Origin: Streptomyces sp. UNOB3_S3 | GTDB taxonomy: Bacteria > Actinomycetota > Actinomycetes > Streptomycetales > Streptomycetaceae | Assembly: GCF_020740895.1 (NCBI RefSeq) | Contig: NZ_JAILXP010000024.1 | Location: 1 to 34,802 of the forward strand | Length of the DNA stretch: 34,802 nt | Reading direction: 5' to 3' | Shown here: positions 24,212 to 31,630 of the stretch, piece by piece | Layout: each line of letters opens with the position of its first letter | Position numbering within the stretch: the first letter of the stretch is position 1 | Notes under the pieces: generated by a model | The model's input: the letters and a program-made list of their open reading frames with translations, nothing else | What the model was told of the DNA's origin: nothing | Databases searched by the model: none | Translations under genes and position numbers: made by a program

Positions 24212-25375
24212 CTACGGCGTGACCCGCAGCGTCGCCCATGCCCTGAGTGGCGCGGGTACTTGGAACCCGGACCTGGGGCTCGCGCCCAGGCCGATGCGCT
24301 GGTTTTCCAGCGCGTAGCGATCGACGGCCGCAGCGCATTTGTTGCGCCACCACGTCTTGCGCTCGGTGCCCGCCCGGTAGCTGGCCATGTCGCCAACCCA
24401 TTCGCTCCAGGTGAAAATGTTGTGACTGTCGGCCTCACGTCGTGTGTCGCCGTCGGACAGGAAGAAGCGGTCGAGACTCCGCCCGTTGCACTCCTCGCAG
24501 GCGCAGGTCGCCGGAACTGCATTGGCATAGAGCGTGGACAACGACTCGGCGCCCTTGAAGCACATCAGCTGAGGCATCAGCACGTGCGGATACGTTGGCC
24601 CGCCACCGCGCTTGCCAATCTGGGCCTTCTCGTCGGGCGGTATCGCGTGGCGGAGTGAGCTTCGGACGCCGATTCCCGCGCAGAGGGCGCCATGCGCCAG
24701 CACGTCGAGTGCTGCGAGGTCTGTGCGCAAGAGCGACATGTGCTCGACCTCGGTGAACAGCCGCCGCAGGTTGGCCGGAACGTCCTTCGCTTGTTCCAGT
24801 GGGTCGAACTGGCGAAAGAGGACGATGGCCTTGGGGTGGCGGATCTTGGCGCATACCGCGATCAGCTGACTGATGTTCTCCCGGTTCAGCCAGGTGACGT
24901 CGATCGGCAGGGTGACCAGGGTGTCTGCCCGATCGATCCGGTTGGCTTCCCTCAGTACTGCCTTGAGGACACGGGAGTTCGCCGGTGGTATGTAGCCGGT
25001 GGGTGTCAGCGCTGCGCTTGCCCCCCGAGCCTTCTGGAAGTTCAAGGAGTCGTGCACGGTGGCGAACAGTTCGTCGGGGGGAGCCATGAACGGCTCCTCC
25101 GCCGTTGCCGTGTAAGTGGTGTACGCGGCGCTGTCGATCAGAAGCGTGCCTGTGAAGCCGACATCGGCGCGGAGCTGGAAGGCGCGTGCGTCGGCGTTGA
25201 GGCCGGTCATGACCACGCCGCCCAGGTCATCATCCAGGGCAGGACGAGGCCGGGGAATTGGCTGAGCATGTTCGTGCAGCAGTACGCGTCCCTGCAGGAG
25301 CGGCACCGCTGCCACGGTGTGGTCGAGCGTCTTCACGGTGGGCGGTCGCCGCCTGGGATCGGGGGCGTTGCTCAT
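24212..25375 (-). CDS. tRNA-guanine-transglycosylase-like zinc protein
   Basis: A 387-residue protein with several features of the TGT/DpdA superfamily, TIM-barrel enzymes that exchange guanine for 7-deazaguanines in tRNA or DNA. LLIDSAAY (Asp81) sits where TGT has its substrate-binding DSGGF. CACEEC (Cys291, Cys293, Cys296) followed by SHNIF (His318) matches the CxCxxC...H zinc site. Alternating strands and helices fill residues 115-250 (TLVTLPIDVTWLN, KAIVLFRQFDP). The segment GIGVRSSLRH, where the catalytic Asp (FDCV in TGT) would be expected, has no aspartate, so chemistry may differ. ATG 25375 follows GAGGTGA and lies three bases after the XRE-ImmA stop, forming a tight operon. Function is unknown. 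Confidence 0.55.
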   Translation of the reverse strand: MSNAPDPRRRPPTVKTLDHTVAAVPLLQGRVLLHEHAQPIPRPRPALDDDLGGVVMTGLNADARAFQLRADVGFTGTLLIDSAAYTTYTATAEEPFMAPPDELFATVHDSLNFQKARGASAALTPTGYIPPANSRVLKAVLREANRIDRADTLVTLPIDVTWLNRENISQLIAVCAKIRHPKAIVLFRQFDPLEQAKDVPANLRRLFTEVEHMSLLRTDLAALDVLAHGALCAGIGVRSSLRHAIPPDEKAQIGKRGGGPTYPHVLMPQLMCFKGAESLSTLYANAVPATCACEECNGRSLDRFFLSDGDTRREADSHNIFTWSEWVGDMASYRAGTERKTWWRNKCAAAVDRYALENQRIGLGASPRSGFQVPAPLRAWATLRVTP

Positions 25376-25378
25376 GAA

Positions 25379-26491
25379 TCACCTCGCAGAAGGGTCCGGC
25401 ACGTCCTTGTGTCCGGACGGAGAAGAAGCGCACAAGTAGATCTCGTGGAACTCCTCACGGCCCAGGCCCGCCAGGTGAGCGGTCTCGGCCGCACTGAGGT
25501 GGTGCTGTCCCTCAAGCCGGGTGACGGCCTGAGCGATATGGCGCGGGGTCTCGCGCCGGATGACGATTGGTTCGTTGGTGCGGTAGCCGAGTGCGGACAA
25601 CTCAACCATGAGCGTGCGGTACTGCCATTCGCTGATCACGCCCAGGTCAACGGCCCGCCGGATGAGAGCGGCCATCGAGACCCCCCAGCGGGCTTTGAGA
25701 TCCATGAGGCGGGCGACGTCGATGCCAGGCTTGAGCTCGTTCAGGATCACTTCGTGTGGCATGAGGAACTCGGCGGCGAACCGGTCGGCTTGGGTCTCCT
25801 GTGTACGTCCCTCGCCCAGCTCGCGGTGCATGATCAGATGGCCCAGCTCGTGAGCAAGGCTGAAGCGTGAACGATCGGCAGGGGCAGCGGAGTTGAGGAG
25901 TATCAGTGGCGTCCGGTCGTGCGGCCACTGGCTGACGGCGTCGAGTTCGGTGGTGCCTAGATCACGGACGGCGACCAGGGCGCCGGCGTCTTCGAGCAGC
26001 GCGACCAGGTCGTCGATGGGGCCGGTGGGAACGTTCCACTCTTCGCGTAGTGTCTCCGCAGCGTCCGCGGGAGTGTCGAAGTCGCTGACCTCAATGGGCC
26101 TGAACCGATGGGGACGGTGGAGGGCCGCTGCCTGCGTCACCGCTTCGACCTGAAGGCGGGTGAGCGCCAGCGTCGCATGGATCCGGCGCAGCGCGGGGGC
26201 TCCCAGTGAGGCCCGCTTGCGGTGGTGTGTCAGCCCGATGCCTACCCCGGCCGTATCAGTGGCCTGGCACAGCATCTCGGGGGTGAAGCGAAGCGCGGCA
26301 GCGAACAGGAGCACCCGCTCGGCCCGGACCGGGATCCGGCCGGCTTCGGCCCGGCTAACGTACCCCTGCGTGATGCGGCTGCCCTCCACGTGCGACATCT
26401 GCTCGGCCAGGTTGGACTGGGTCCACCCCCGAGAGTCGCGCGCCAGGGCGAGCATGGCGGGATCCGCGAGCAACTCCTTTTGATCACTCAC
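25379..26491 (-). CDS. XRE-ImmA/IrrE regulator-metalloprotease
   Basis: A 370-residue fusion. The N-terminal XRE helix-turn-helix (residues about 11-75: LALARDSRGWTQSNLAEQMS, ITQGYVSRAEAGRIPV) is followed by an ImmA/IrrE-type zinc metallopeptidase with HELGH at 214-218 (SRFSLAHELGHLIMH) and ETQADRFAAEFLMP, which supplies the further ligand. ImmA-type proteases cleave repressors to induce mobile elements or toxins. XRE fusions often control an adjacent accessory gene. Here that is the TGT-like gene three bases downstream. GTG 26491 has GGAGGTGA upstream. An inverted repeat at 26530-26547 is a candidate operator. Codon bias differs from the core block. Confidence 0.88.
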   Translation of the reverse strand: MSDQKELLADPAMLALARDSRGWTQSNLAEQMSHVEGSRITQGYVSRAEAGRIPVRAERVLLFAAALRFTPEMLCQATDTAGVGIGLTHHRKRASLGAPALRRIHATLALTRLQVEAVTQAAALHRPHRFRPIEVSDFDTPADAAETLREEWNVPTGPIDDLVALLEDAGALVAVRDLGTTELDAVSQWPHDRTPLILLNSAAPADRSRFSLAHELGHLIMHRELGEGRTQETQADRFAAEFLMPHEVILNELKPGIDVARLMDLKARWGVSMAALIRRAVDLGVISEWQYRTLMVELSALGYRTNEPIVIRRETPRHIAQAVTRLEGQHHLSAAETAHLAGLGREEFHEIYLCASSPSGHKDVPDPSAR

Positions 26492-26529
26492 GGTTCACCT
26501 CCAACCCTGACAAGTCTCAACTCCCCTTA

Positions 26530-26547
26530 GGATACACGGTTTTATCC
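26530..26547. promoter_or_regulatory. Candidate operator of the XRE-ImmA operon
   Basis: GGATA-N8-TATCC (26530-26547) is an inverted repeat 38 bases before the GTG of the XRE-ImmA gene, in an AT-rich stretch. On the minus strand TTGAGG (26546-26551) and TAAGGG (26523-26528) are 17 bases apart and could be -35 and -10. The XRE domain would then repress its own promoter (inference). Confidence 0.35.
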
Positions 26548-26663
26548 CTCAAAATATTCCGGGCATGATCCGTAAGATGCCATGCCTTCAGGGATGCCAT
26601 GCGCCACTGACAGTCCAACTGCTCCTTTGTTAACCCTCGTTGAGGGAGGAGGAGGACTTCACT

Positions 26664-26850
26664 TGCAACCGTGGTGGCGGCCGGCAGGCCAACGCCGCGC
26701 TCCACCACATCGTGTTCACCCGCTTGCGAGTCGACCCGCGCATGCAGAACTACTACGAGCGTCGGATCGAAAGCGGACAAGACTCGGCGCGAAGTCATCC
26801 GGCGCCTCAAACGCCACGCAGCCCGGGAGTCTTCCACCTCATCGGACCAC
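26664..26850 (+). mobile_element. IS110-family transposase remnant b (frameshifted)
   Basis: The frame reads GGGRQANAALHHIVFTRLRV, then DPRMQNYYERRIE, the conserved C-terminal domain of IS110/IS116/IS902 transposases. After that the homology (KTRREVIRRLKRHAARE) continues in another frame and ends near VFHLI in the first frame again, so at least two indels have occurred. It is non-functional. Upstream transposase sequence is absent. Confidence 0.7.
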
Positions 26851-26993
26851 CACAGCCAGAACCGGGGCCGTCATGTCGGCCAGGGCGGCCGGTGCCCGCG
26901 TATGGCACCTGTCGTCGCGCGTGATGCGATTATCGAAAGCGTTCGAGCGAGGCGAGACAGGGGATACGGGCGCACCTTGCAGGGGAAGAGGAC

Positions 26994-27234
26994 GTGGACC
27001 TGCGCTCGGCTTGCTATGTCCGCTCCGACGACACAACGTTGATCGTCGAAGCCGCCCGGGCGCGTGGGTTCTCGAAGCCGGGCCTGCGGCGCATCGCGCC
27101 CACCCCTCCCCATCCCCGTCGCACCGCCCGACCGGTCCCTGGCTGCACTGCGCACGGCCGGCTACGCCCCGGTCCTGGAGACTGAGGCCGGCACCACTGT
27201 CCTGCAACACAGCCCCGCCGAACGCGCCCCCTAG
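26994..27234 (+). pseudogene. Helicase-associated (XPB-N-like) protein, C-terminal fragment
   Basis: One frame reads DLRSACYVRSDDTTLIVEAARARGF-SKPGLRRIAPT. A second frame then reads PIPVAPPDRSLAALRTAGYA-PVLETEAGTTVLQHSPAERAP and stops at 27234. Together they match the C-terminal region of actinobacterial helicase-associated/XPB N-domain-like proteins (pattern VDPRSCLL..., LGLRxLAPT, LxxLRxAGYAPV). The frame change at about 27105 and the missing first several hundred residues show a dead remnant next to IS110 remnant b. Confidence 0.5.
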
Positions 27235-27405
27235 CCTGGTTCCCGCCCTGGACCAGGCTCACCCCCAGCGACGAGCCAGTGCGTGGACTGACCTCCTCCG
27301 CTTGGTAGTTGGCCGCACAACTCGACGGAGAGGGCTGATCCGGCGATTGTCACAGGGCGTGTGCGCGCTGTTCGTGTAACCGGGCACGCGCGACGGCGAT
27401 CCGGC

Positions 27406-27819
27406 TCAGACCTTGATGACGGTGACGCGTGCGCCGCACAGGGCGGTGAGGTCCTCGGGGTCGGAGGTGAGGACCGTGACAGGGCCGGGAGCGACGAGGG
27501 CGGTGGCGCTGAGCATGGCGTCGATGGCGTACTTGTGCCCGTGCAGTCCGGCGTCGGCCAGGAGCGCGGCAGCATGGCGGGCGATCGGTTCGGTGACCGG
27601 TTCGACGACGAGGCGGGACAAGGTCCACTCCAGGGCCGGCCGGTTGATGCGGGGGTGGACCACCTCGACGAGGGTGGCCGCGGAGGTGATGACACGGAGA
27701 TCATCGGCGCGGGCAAGGGCGAGCCACGCGGTGACCGTGCGGTCGCGCAGGACGGCCTTCGCCAGTCCCTCGCTGTCGAGGACGAGGGTGCCGCCGGGCG
27801 CGGCGGGTGAGCGGTTCAC
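27406..27819 (-). CDS. vapC: PIN-domain toxin, VapC-like
   Basis: A 137-residue PIN-domain ribonuclease, the toxin of a type II pair. The four acidic positions are visible: Asp15 (LVLDSEGL), Glu52 (TLVEVVHP), Asp100 (KYAIDAMLSATAL) and Asp120 (VLTSDPEDLTALC). They coordinate Mg2+ for RNA cleavage. Its GTG at 27819 overlaps the antitoxin stop (GTGA), the classical antitoxin-first order with translational coupling. The pair lies amid IS110 remnants and is typical mobile cargo. Confidence 0.85.
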   Translation of the reverse strand: MNRSPAAPGGTLVLDSEGLAKAVLRDRTVTAWLALARADDLRVITSAATLVEVVHPRINRPALEWTLSRLVVEPVTEPIARHAAALLADAGLHGHKYAIDAMLSATALVAPGPVTVLTSDPEDLTALCGARVTVIKV

Positions 27820-28079
27820 GCGGCGTCCGCCCCGCCGTGGCCCTGTTCCTGCCGGGCCTGGTGGAGCTGGTCACGCAGCGCCTGGACCTCGTCGTCGGTG
27901 ATGGGGCCGTGGTCGGCCTCGGCGACGGTGATGAGTTCGTTGAGGTTGTCGCGTTCGATCTGGCGGGCGACGGCGGCAGTCACGTACGCGGACAGGCCGG
28001 ACGGGCCGCTGCGGGTCCGGGCTGCCTCCGCGATGTCGCGCGGCATGGTGATCGAGTACTTGCCGGTAGGCTCACTCAT
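27816..28079 (-). CDS. vapB: CopG/RHH-type antitoxin, VapB-like
   Basis: An 87-residue antitoxin. KYSITMPRDIAEAARTRSGP-SGLSAYVTAAVARQIERDNL is a ribbon-helix-helix DNA-binding domain (strand, helix, helix). The acidic tail (ITVAEADHGPITDDEVQALRDQLHQARQE) would wrap the PIN toxin. ATG 28079 is chosen; AGGATTGGTGG lies directly upstream. Only 42 bases separate its start from IS110 remnant c, so promoter and operator must be inside or very near the IS scar. Confidence 0.82.
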   Translation of the reverse strand: MSEPTGKYSITMPRDIAEAARTRSGPSGLSAYVTAAVARQIERDNLNELITVAEADHGPITDDEVQALRDQLHQARQEQGHGGADAA

Positions 28080-28121
28080 GCCACCAATCCTACCAACAGT
28101 CCTCCTCGTCGACAGCACGCG

Positions 28122-28277
28122 GAGTCCGGCAACCGCGGCGGCGACCGGCGGAAGAACGCCGCCCTGCACCGGATCGTGCAGACCCGTCTGCGCTGCGACC
28201 CGCGCACCCAGGACTACTACGAACGCCGTATCAAGGAGATCGGACCCGCACTGTCATGACCCCCGCTATAGGGGCTG
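28122..28277 (+). mobile_element. IS110-family remnant c (transposase fragment fused to right end)
   Basis: The frame reads ESGNRGGDRRKNAALHRIVQ-TRLRCDPRTQDYYERRIKE, the IS110 C-terminal domain, closely matching remnant b. It then passes directly to an end sequence GACCCCCGCTATAGGGGCTGT (28258-28277) that matches the end after remnant a. The stretch present in b and a (KTRRExI...AREVFNLV) is deleted here. Confidence 0.7.
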
Positions 28278-29185
28278 TGACACCGATCCCGTGCACGACG
28301 TTCGTGGACTACGGGATGTGGTTCGCCCAGCGGTACGTCGGACCCGTCGCTTCTGTCCCCGTGAGCCTGGTGGAGCGGGCCGGGAGCGGCTTCAGCGTCC
28401 GGCTGGAAGACGGCGAGGAGCTGGAGGCCGCGGCTGTGGTCGTGGCCACAGGGCTCGGCGCACTCGCGCACATCCCACACCGGCTCCGCCATCTGGCCCC
28501 TGCGGGGCCGGGCCCGAGGGGGCCGCTGTCCCACACCAGCCAGCACACCGACCTGTCCCGCTACGCCGGGCGCCGTGTCGTGGTCGTCGGCGGCGGGCAG
28601 TCGGCGCTGGAGAACGCCGCTCTCCTGCATGAGGGCGGCGCCGATGTCCAGGTCCTGGTGCGTGCCCCCCGGATGCGCTGGGGAGAACGCCCGCAGCTGT
28701 GGCGCCCGGTCAGCCGACGGCTGGCCGCACCGGCTTCGGCGCGGATGCTGTTGTTCCGCCGTGCGCTGGCCCCGGCGGGTGGGTGGTGGCTGCGCGACCG
28801 CGTCGAGGGCGTCGTGCCCGTTCGCACCTCCTGCCGCATCCGGCAAGCGCACGTGGACGGGCCCGAGGTGCGGCTGTGGGTGGAGGGCGTGGGCGACGAC
28901 CGGGTCGAACTGTCGGTCGATCACGTGCTGGCGGCCACCGGGTACCGGCTCGACGTGGACGCCCTGCCTTTCCTGACGCCGGCGGTGCGGCTTGCGGTGG
29001 CCCGGGTGGCCGGCTCGAAGGCACCCTGTTTGTCCGGCGCGTTCGAGTCCTGTGTACCGGGGCTGTACTTCACCGGTTCCCTGGCCGCGCCCACTTTCGG
29101 GCCGATGCTGCGATTCGTCGCCGGCACAGGGTTCGCCGCCCGGCGGATCAGCGCCGCACTGACCTACCAGGTATCACACCGCTGA
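28256..29185 (+). pseudogene. FAD/NAD(P)-dependent oxidoreductase lacking its N-terminus
   Basis: A 309-codon frame encodes the middle and C-terminal parts of a flavoprotein monooxygenase-like oxidoreductase: TTFVDYGMWFAQRYVG, AAAVVVATGLGALAHIP, the second nucleotide-binding motif VVVVGGGQSALENAALL (about residues 105-121), DHVLAATGYRLDVDALPFL and GLYFTGSLAAPTFGPMLRFVAGTGFAA. The N-terminal FAD-binding GxGxxG motif and about 100 residues are missing. The first codons (ATG 28256 to about 28276) derive from the IS110 right end. It is open and could be translated, but without FAD binding it is almost surely inactive. Confidence 0.75.
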
Positions 29186-29260
29186 CTGCCCAGAGCCACC
29201 AGCCGAGGCCTTTGGGCCGGGCATCACCCCCTGCGCCGGCGGGAGCCGGTCCCGTCCAGT

Positions 29261-29470
29261 TCAGGCATCCGTGCCCGCGTCGGCTGTCTCCGCCGGCAGG
29301 CCGCGGGTCGTGACGAGGTGGGCGCTGCCGTCGGCCAGCCGGTAGGACAGACCCACCACTGCCGTCCGTCCCGCGGCGACCTGGTCGGCCAGGGCCCGGG
29401 AGCGGTCCAGGAGAAGGCCGACGGTGTGCCGTACGCGCTCGGCGATGATGTCGTCGTCATGGGTCAGGCA
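29261..29470 (-). pseudogene. Carbonic-anhydrase-like C-terminal fragment
   Basis: The minus frame reads THDDDIIAERVRHTVGLLLD-RSRALADQVAAGRTAVVGLSYR-LADGSAHLV and ends at 29261, with an in-frame stop just upstream (29471-29473). This looks like the last third of an actinobacterial beta-carbonic anhydrase (pattern VRxxVxxLLxRS, AxGRxAVVGxxYxLxxG). The zinc-binding CxDxR and HxxC parts are missing, so it is a dead 5'-truncated remnant. Confidence 0.45.
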
Positions 29471-29554
29471 TCAGCCGGCCATCTGATCTCCAAACATGCC
29501 GCGGGAGCGGGTCGGTGTGCGCGGCGACGTTTGCGCCGGGGGCGGCTCCCGGCT

Positions 29555-29582
29555 TTGCTGCGAATGTCTTGCAGGTGATAAT
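29555..29582 (+). promoter_or_regulatory. Candidate promoter of the nickel/cobalt permease
   Basis: TTGCTG (29555-29560), 16 bases, then GATAAT (29577-29582, preceded by TG... in TGATAAT at 29576). The -10 is near consensus. The start codon of the permease is 54 bases downstream. Confidence 0.4.
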
Positions 29583-29635
29583 CGGCCGTTCTTAAGGTGC
29601 GATGGCTCAATACGAACGGCAGAGAGCAGAGCCTC

Positions 29636-30784
29636 ATGGCGACCACGTCTTCCTCTTCACCCCCTATATCCGGTCAGGCCGGTACCCGCTGGCAGCGCTT
29701 TCGTACGTCCATGACGCCCCGAGAGTGGCGGCGCCTGGGCGGCATGGCCGCGTTCATCCTCGGGCTCCACCTGGTCGGCTGGTTCACGCTGATCGCGATC
29801 GTCGCGCCGGAGCACTACACGGTGGGCAGCAAGGCGTTCGGGATCGGCATGGGCGTCACCGCCTACACGCTCGGGATGCGGCATGCCTTCGACGCCGATC
29901 ACATCGCGGCGATCGACAACACCACGCGGAAGCTGATGCACGAAGGACAGCGGCCCCTGTCGGTCGGCTTCTGGTTCTCGCTGGGCCACTCCAGCATCGT
30001 CTTCGCCCTGGCATTCCTGATCTCCCTGGGCGTCAAGGCCCTCGCCGGCCCCGTGCGGGACGACAGCTCGCAGCTGCACAACGTCACAGGCTTGATCGGA
30101 ACCACGGTCTCCGGCGTCTTCCTCTACGTCATCGCCGCGATCAACCTGATCATCCTGGCCGGGATCTGGAAGGTCTTCCGGAAGATGCGGACCGGCCAGT
30201 ACGACGAGGCGGCCCTCGAGCAGCAGCTGAACAGCCGGGGGCTGATGAACCGCCTGCTCGGGCGTGTCATGAAGTCGGTCGGCAAGCCGTGGCACATGTA
30301 CCCGCTGGGCCTGCTCTTCGGCCTCGGATTCGACACCGCCACCGAGATCGCCCTGATGGTCCTGGCGGGCTCCGGTGCGGCCTCCGGACTGCCCTGGTAC
30401 GCGATCCTGTGCCTACCGGTCCTCTTCGCGGCCGGCATGAGCCTGCTGGACACGATCGACGGATCGTTCATGAACTTCGCGTACGGATGGGCCTTTTCCA
30501 AGCCGGTCCGCAAGGTCTACTACAACCTCACCATCACCGGCCTGTCGGTCGCTGTGGCGTTGATCATCGGTACGGTCGAGCTGCTCAGCCTGCTCGCCGA
30601 GAAGCTCGACCTGCACGGGGCCTTCTGGGATCGGGTCGGGGCGCTGGACCTCAACATGATCGGCTTCGTCATCGTCGGCCTGTTCTTCGCCACGTGGCTC
30701 ATCGCCATGGCGGTCTGGAAGCTCGGCCGGATCGAAGAGAAGTGGACCGCCGATCTCCGCTCCGCTGAGCCGACTGCCGACTGA
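29636..30784 (+). CDS. NiCoT-family nickel/cobalt permease
   Basis: A 382-residue inner-membrane permease with about eight helices that imports Ni2+ and/or Co2+. The family signature RHAFDADHIAAIDN (His83, Asp88, His89 within HX4DH) is intact. The other conserved motifs are LGHSSIVF, LLFGLGFDTATEIAL and GMSLLDTIDGSFMNFAYGWAF. Which metal is favoured cannot be read from sequence. Nickel would serve urease, hydrogenase or Ni-SOD; cobalt would serve B12. ATG 29636 places the first helix at about residue 35. An exact 13-bp hairpin ends the gene. It is intact although surrounded by gene fragments, so it is probably functional accessory cargo. Confidence 0.93.
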   Translation: MATTSSSSPPISGQAGTRWQRFRTSMTPREWRRLGGMAAFILGLHLVGWFTLIAIVAPEHYTVGSKAFGIGMGVTAYTLGMRHAFDADHIAAIDNTTRKLMHEGQRPLSVGFWFSLGHSSIVFALAFLISLGVKALAGPVRDDSSQLHNVTGLIGTTVSGVFLYVIAAINLIILAGIWKVFRKMRTGQYDEAALEQQLNSRGLMNRLLGRVMKSVGKPWHMYPLGLLFGLGFDTATEIALMVLAGSGAASGLPWYAILCLPVLFAAGMSLLDTIDGSFMNFAYGWAFSKPVRKVYYNLTITGLSVAVALIIGTVELLSLLAEKLDLHGAFWDRVGALDLNMIGFVIVGLFFATWLIAMAVWKLGRIEEKWTADLRSAEPTAD

Positions 30785-30810
30785 CGGGGCAGGAGGCCGA
30801 CCGTTTCGCG

Positions 30811-30849
30811 CCTCTCGACGAGCGCGATGGACCCGGGCTCGTCGAGAGG
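30811..30849 (+). terminator. Terminator of the nickel/cobalt permease gene
   Basis: CCTCTCGACGAGC (30811-30823) pairs perfectly with GCTCGTCGAGAGG (30837-30849) around a 13-base loop, 27 bases after the stop codon. Confidence 0.7.
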
Positions 30850-30903
30850 CATCGGGTCGGCGACCACGCAGCACAATCCCGGCTGGACGGTCAGGCCCTG
30901 TAG

Positions 30904-31188
30904 GAGGGCCCCGAGGCGTACGACCTCGGCGAGGTCAAGTGGGACGTCCAGCTCACCCCGTCGGGCACGTACGCCCACGCCGCACCATGGAACGACGGCA
31001 AGTTCGGCAAGGTCAACGGCAGTCACGGCTGCATCGGCATGAGCACCGAGGACGCCAAGCGGTGGTACGACCAAGTCCACTCGGGCGATGTCGTCACCGT
31101 CATCAACTCCAAGGACACCGTTGCCACGAACAACGGCTACGGCGACTGGAACGTCGACTGGGCGGCCTGGAAGGCGGGCAGCGCGCTG
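30904..31188 (+). pseudogene. L,D-transpeptidase C-terminal fragment (fused to TetR fragment)
   Basis: Directly after an in-frame TAG (30901-30903) the frame reads EAYDLGEVKWDVQLTPSGTY, then AHAAPWNDGKFGKVNGSHGCIGMS. The latter is the YkuD catalytic motif (HxxPW...SHGCI with the catalytic Cys). It continues TEDAKRWYDQVHSGDVVTVI to DWNVDWAAWKAGSAL, close to the natural C-terminus of Streptomyces cell-wall transpeptidases. The N-terminal Ig-like domains and signal peptide are missing. The stop codon is also missing, and the frame continues into a TetR fragment, giving a chimeric open frame (ATG 31039 within it). Confidence 0.7.
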
Positions 31189-31602
31189 GACCGGTTCGCG
31201 CGCACCGCACGACAGGCCGCGGAGCTCCCTGCGCGAGCGGGCCACGCGGACGTGGCCGGCAATCTCGTCGCGATCACGCTGACCCTGCTCGACTCCCTGA
31301 ACCCCGCGGTCGTCGCCCTGGCATTGACCCGTCCCGCCGCCACCCTCCGGATCCGCCAGGCGCTGGAGGCCGGTGCGCCTGGCTTCACCGTGATCCAGGA
31401 CGCGGTCACCTCGTACCTGGACGAGGAGCGGCGGCTGGGACGCCTCGCGAAGGACACCGACACGGCCTCGGTCGCGCTCGCCCTTGTAGGGGCCGTCCAC
31501 CACCTGCTGATGACGGGCTGGGCCGGTGCGCCCGACCCCCGCGAGCAGACGGAGCGACTGGTCGCCCAGCTCGTCGGTCCCAGCCTCGGAGAGCGGTCGT
31601 GA
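31189..31602 (+). pseudogene. TetR-family regulator, C-terminal domain fragment
   Basis: In frame with the transpeptidase remnant: LTLLDSLNPAVVALALTRPA, IRQALEAGAPGFTVIQDAVTSY, LDEERRLGRLAKDTDTASVA, LALVGAVHHLLMTGW, ERLVAQLVGPSL. This is a TetR ligand-binding domain of about 135 residues, with the usual end-helix. The DNA-binding N-terminus is absent. Hence no regulator can be made; a transpeptidase-TetR chimera of 187 residues from ATG 31039 could in principle be expressed. Confidence 0.65.
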
Positions 31603-31630
31603 CTGGCAGGGCGACACCGGTTGACGTCGG

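Noticed and set aside
30520..31617. Minus-strand 365-codon frame over the transpeptidase/TetR fragments
   Set aside because: The plus strand contains clear YkuD and TetR motifs. The segment reading CCVVADPMPLDEPGSIAL is suggestive but lies over the permease terminator and matches nothing I know.
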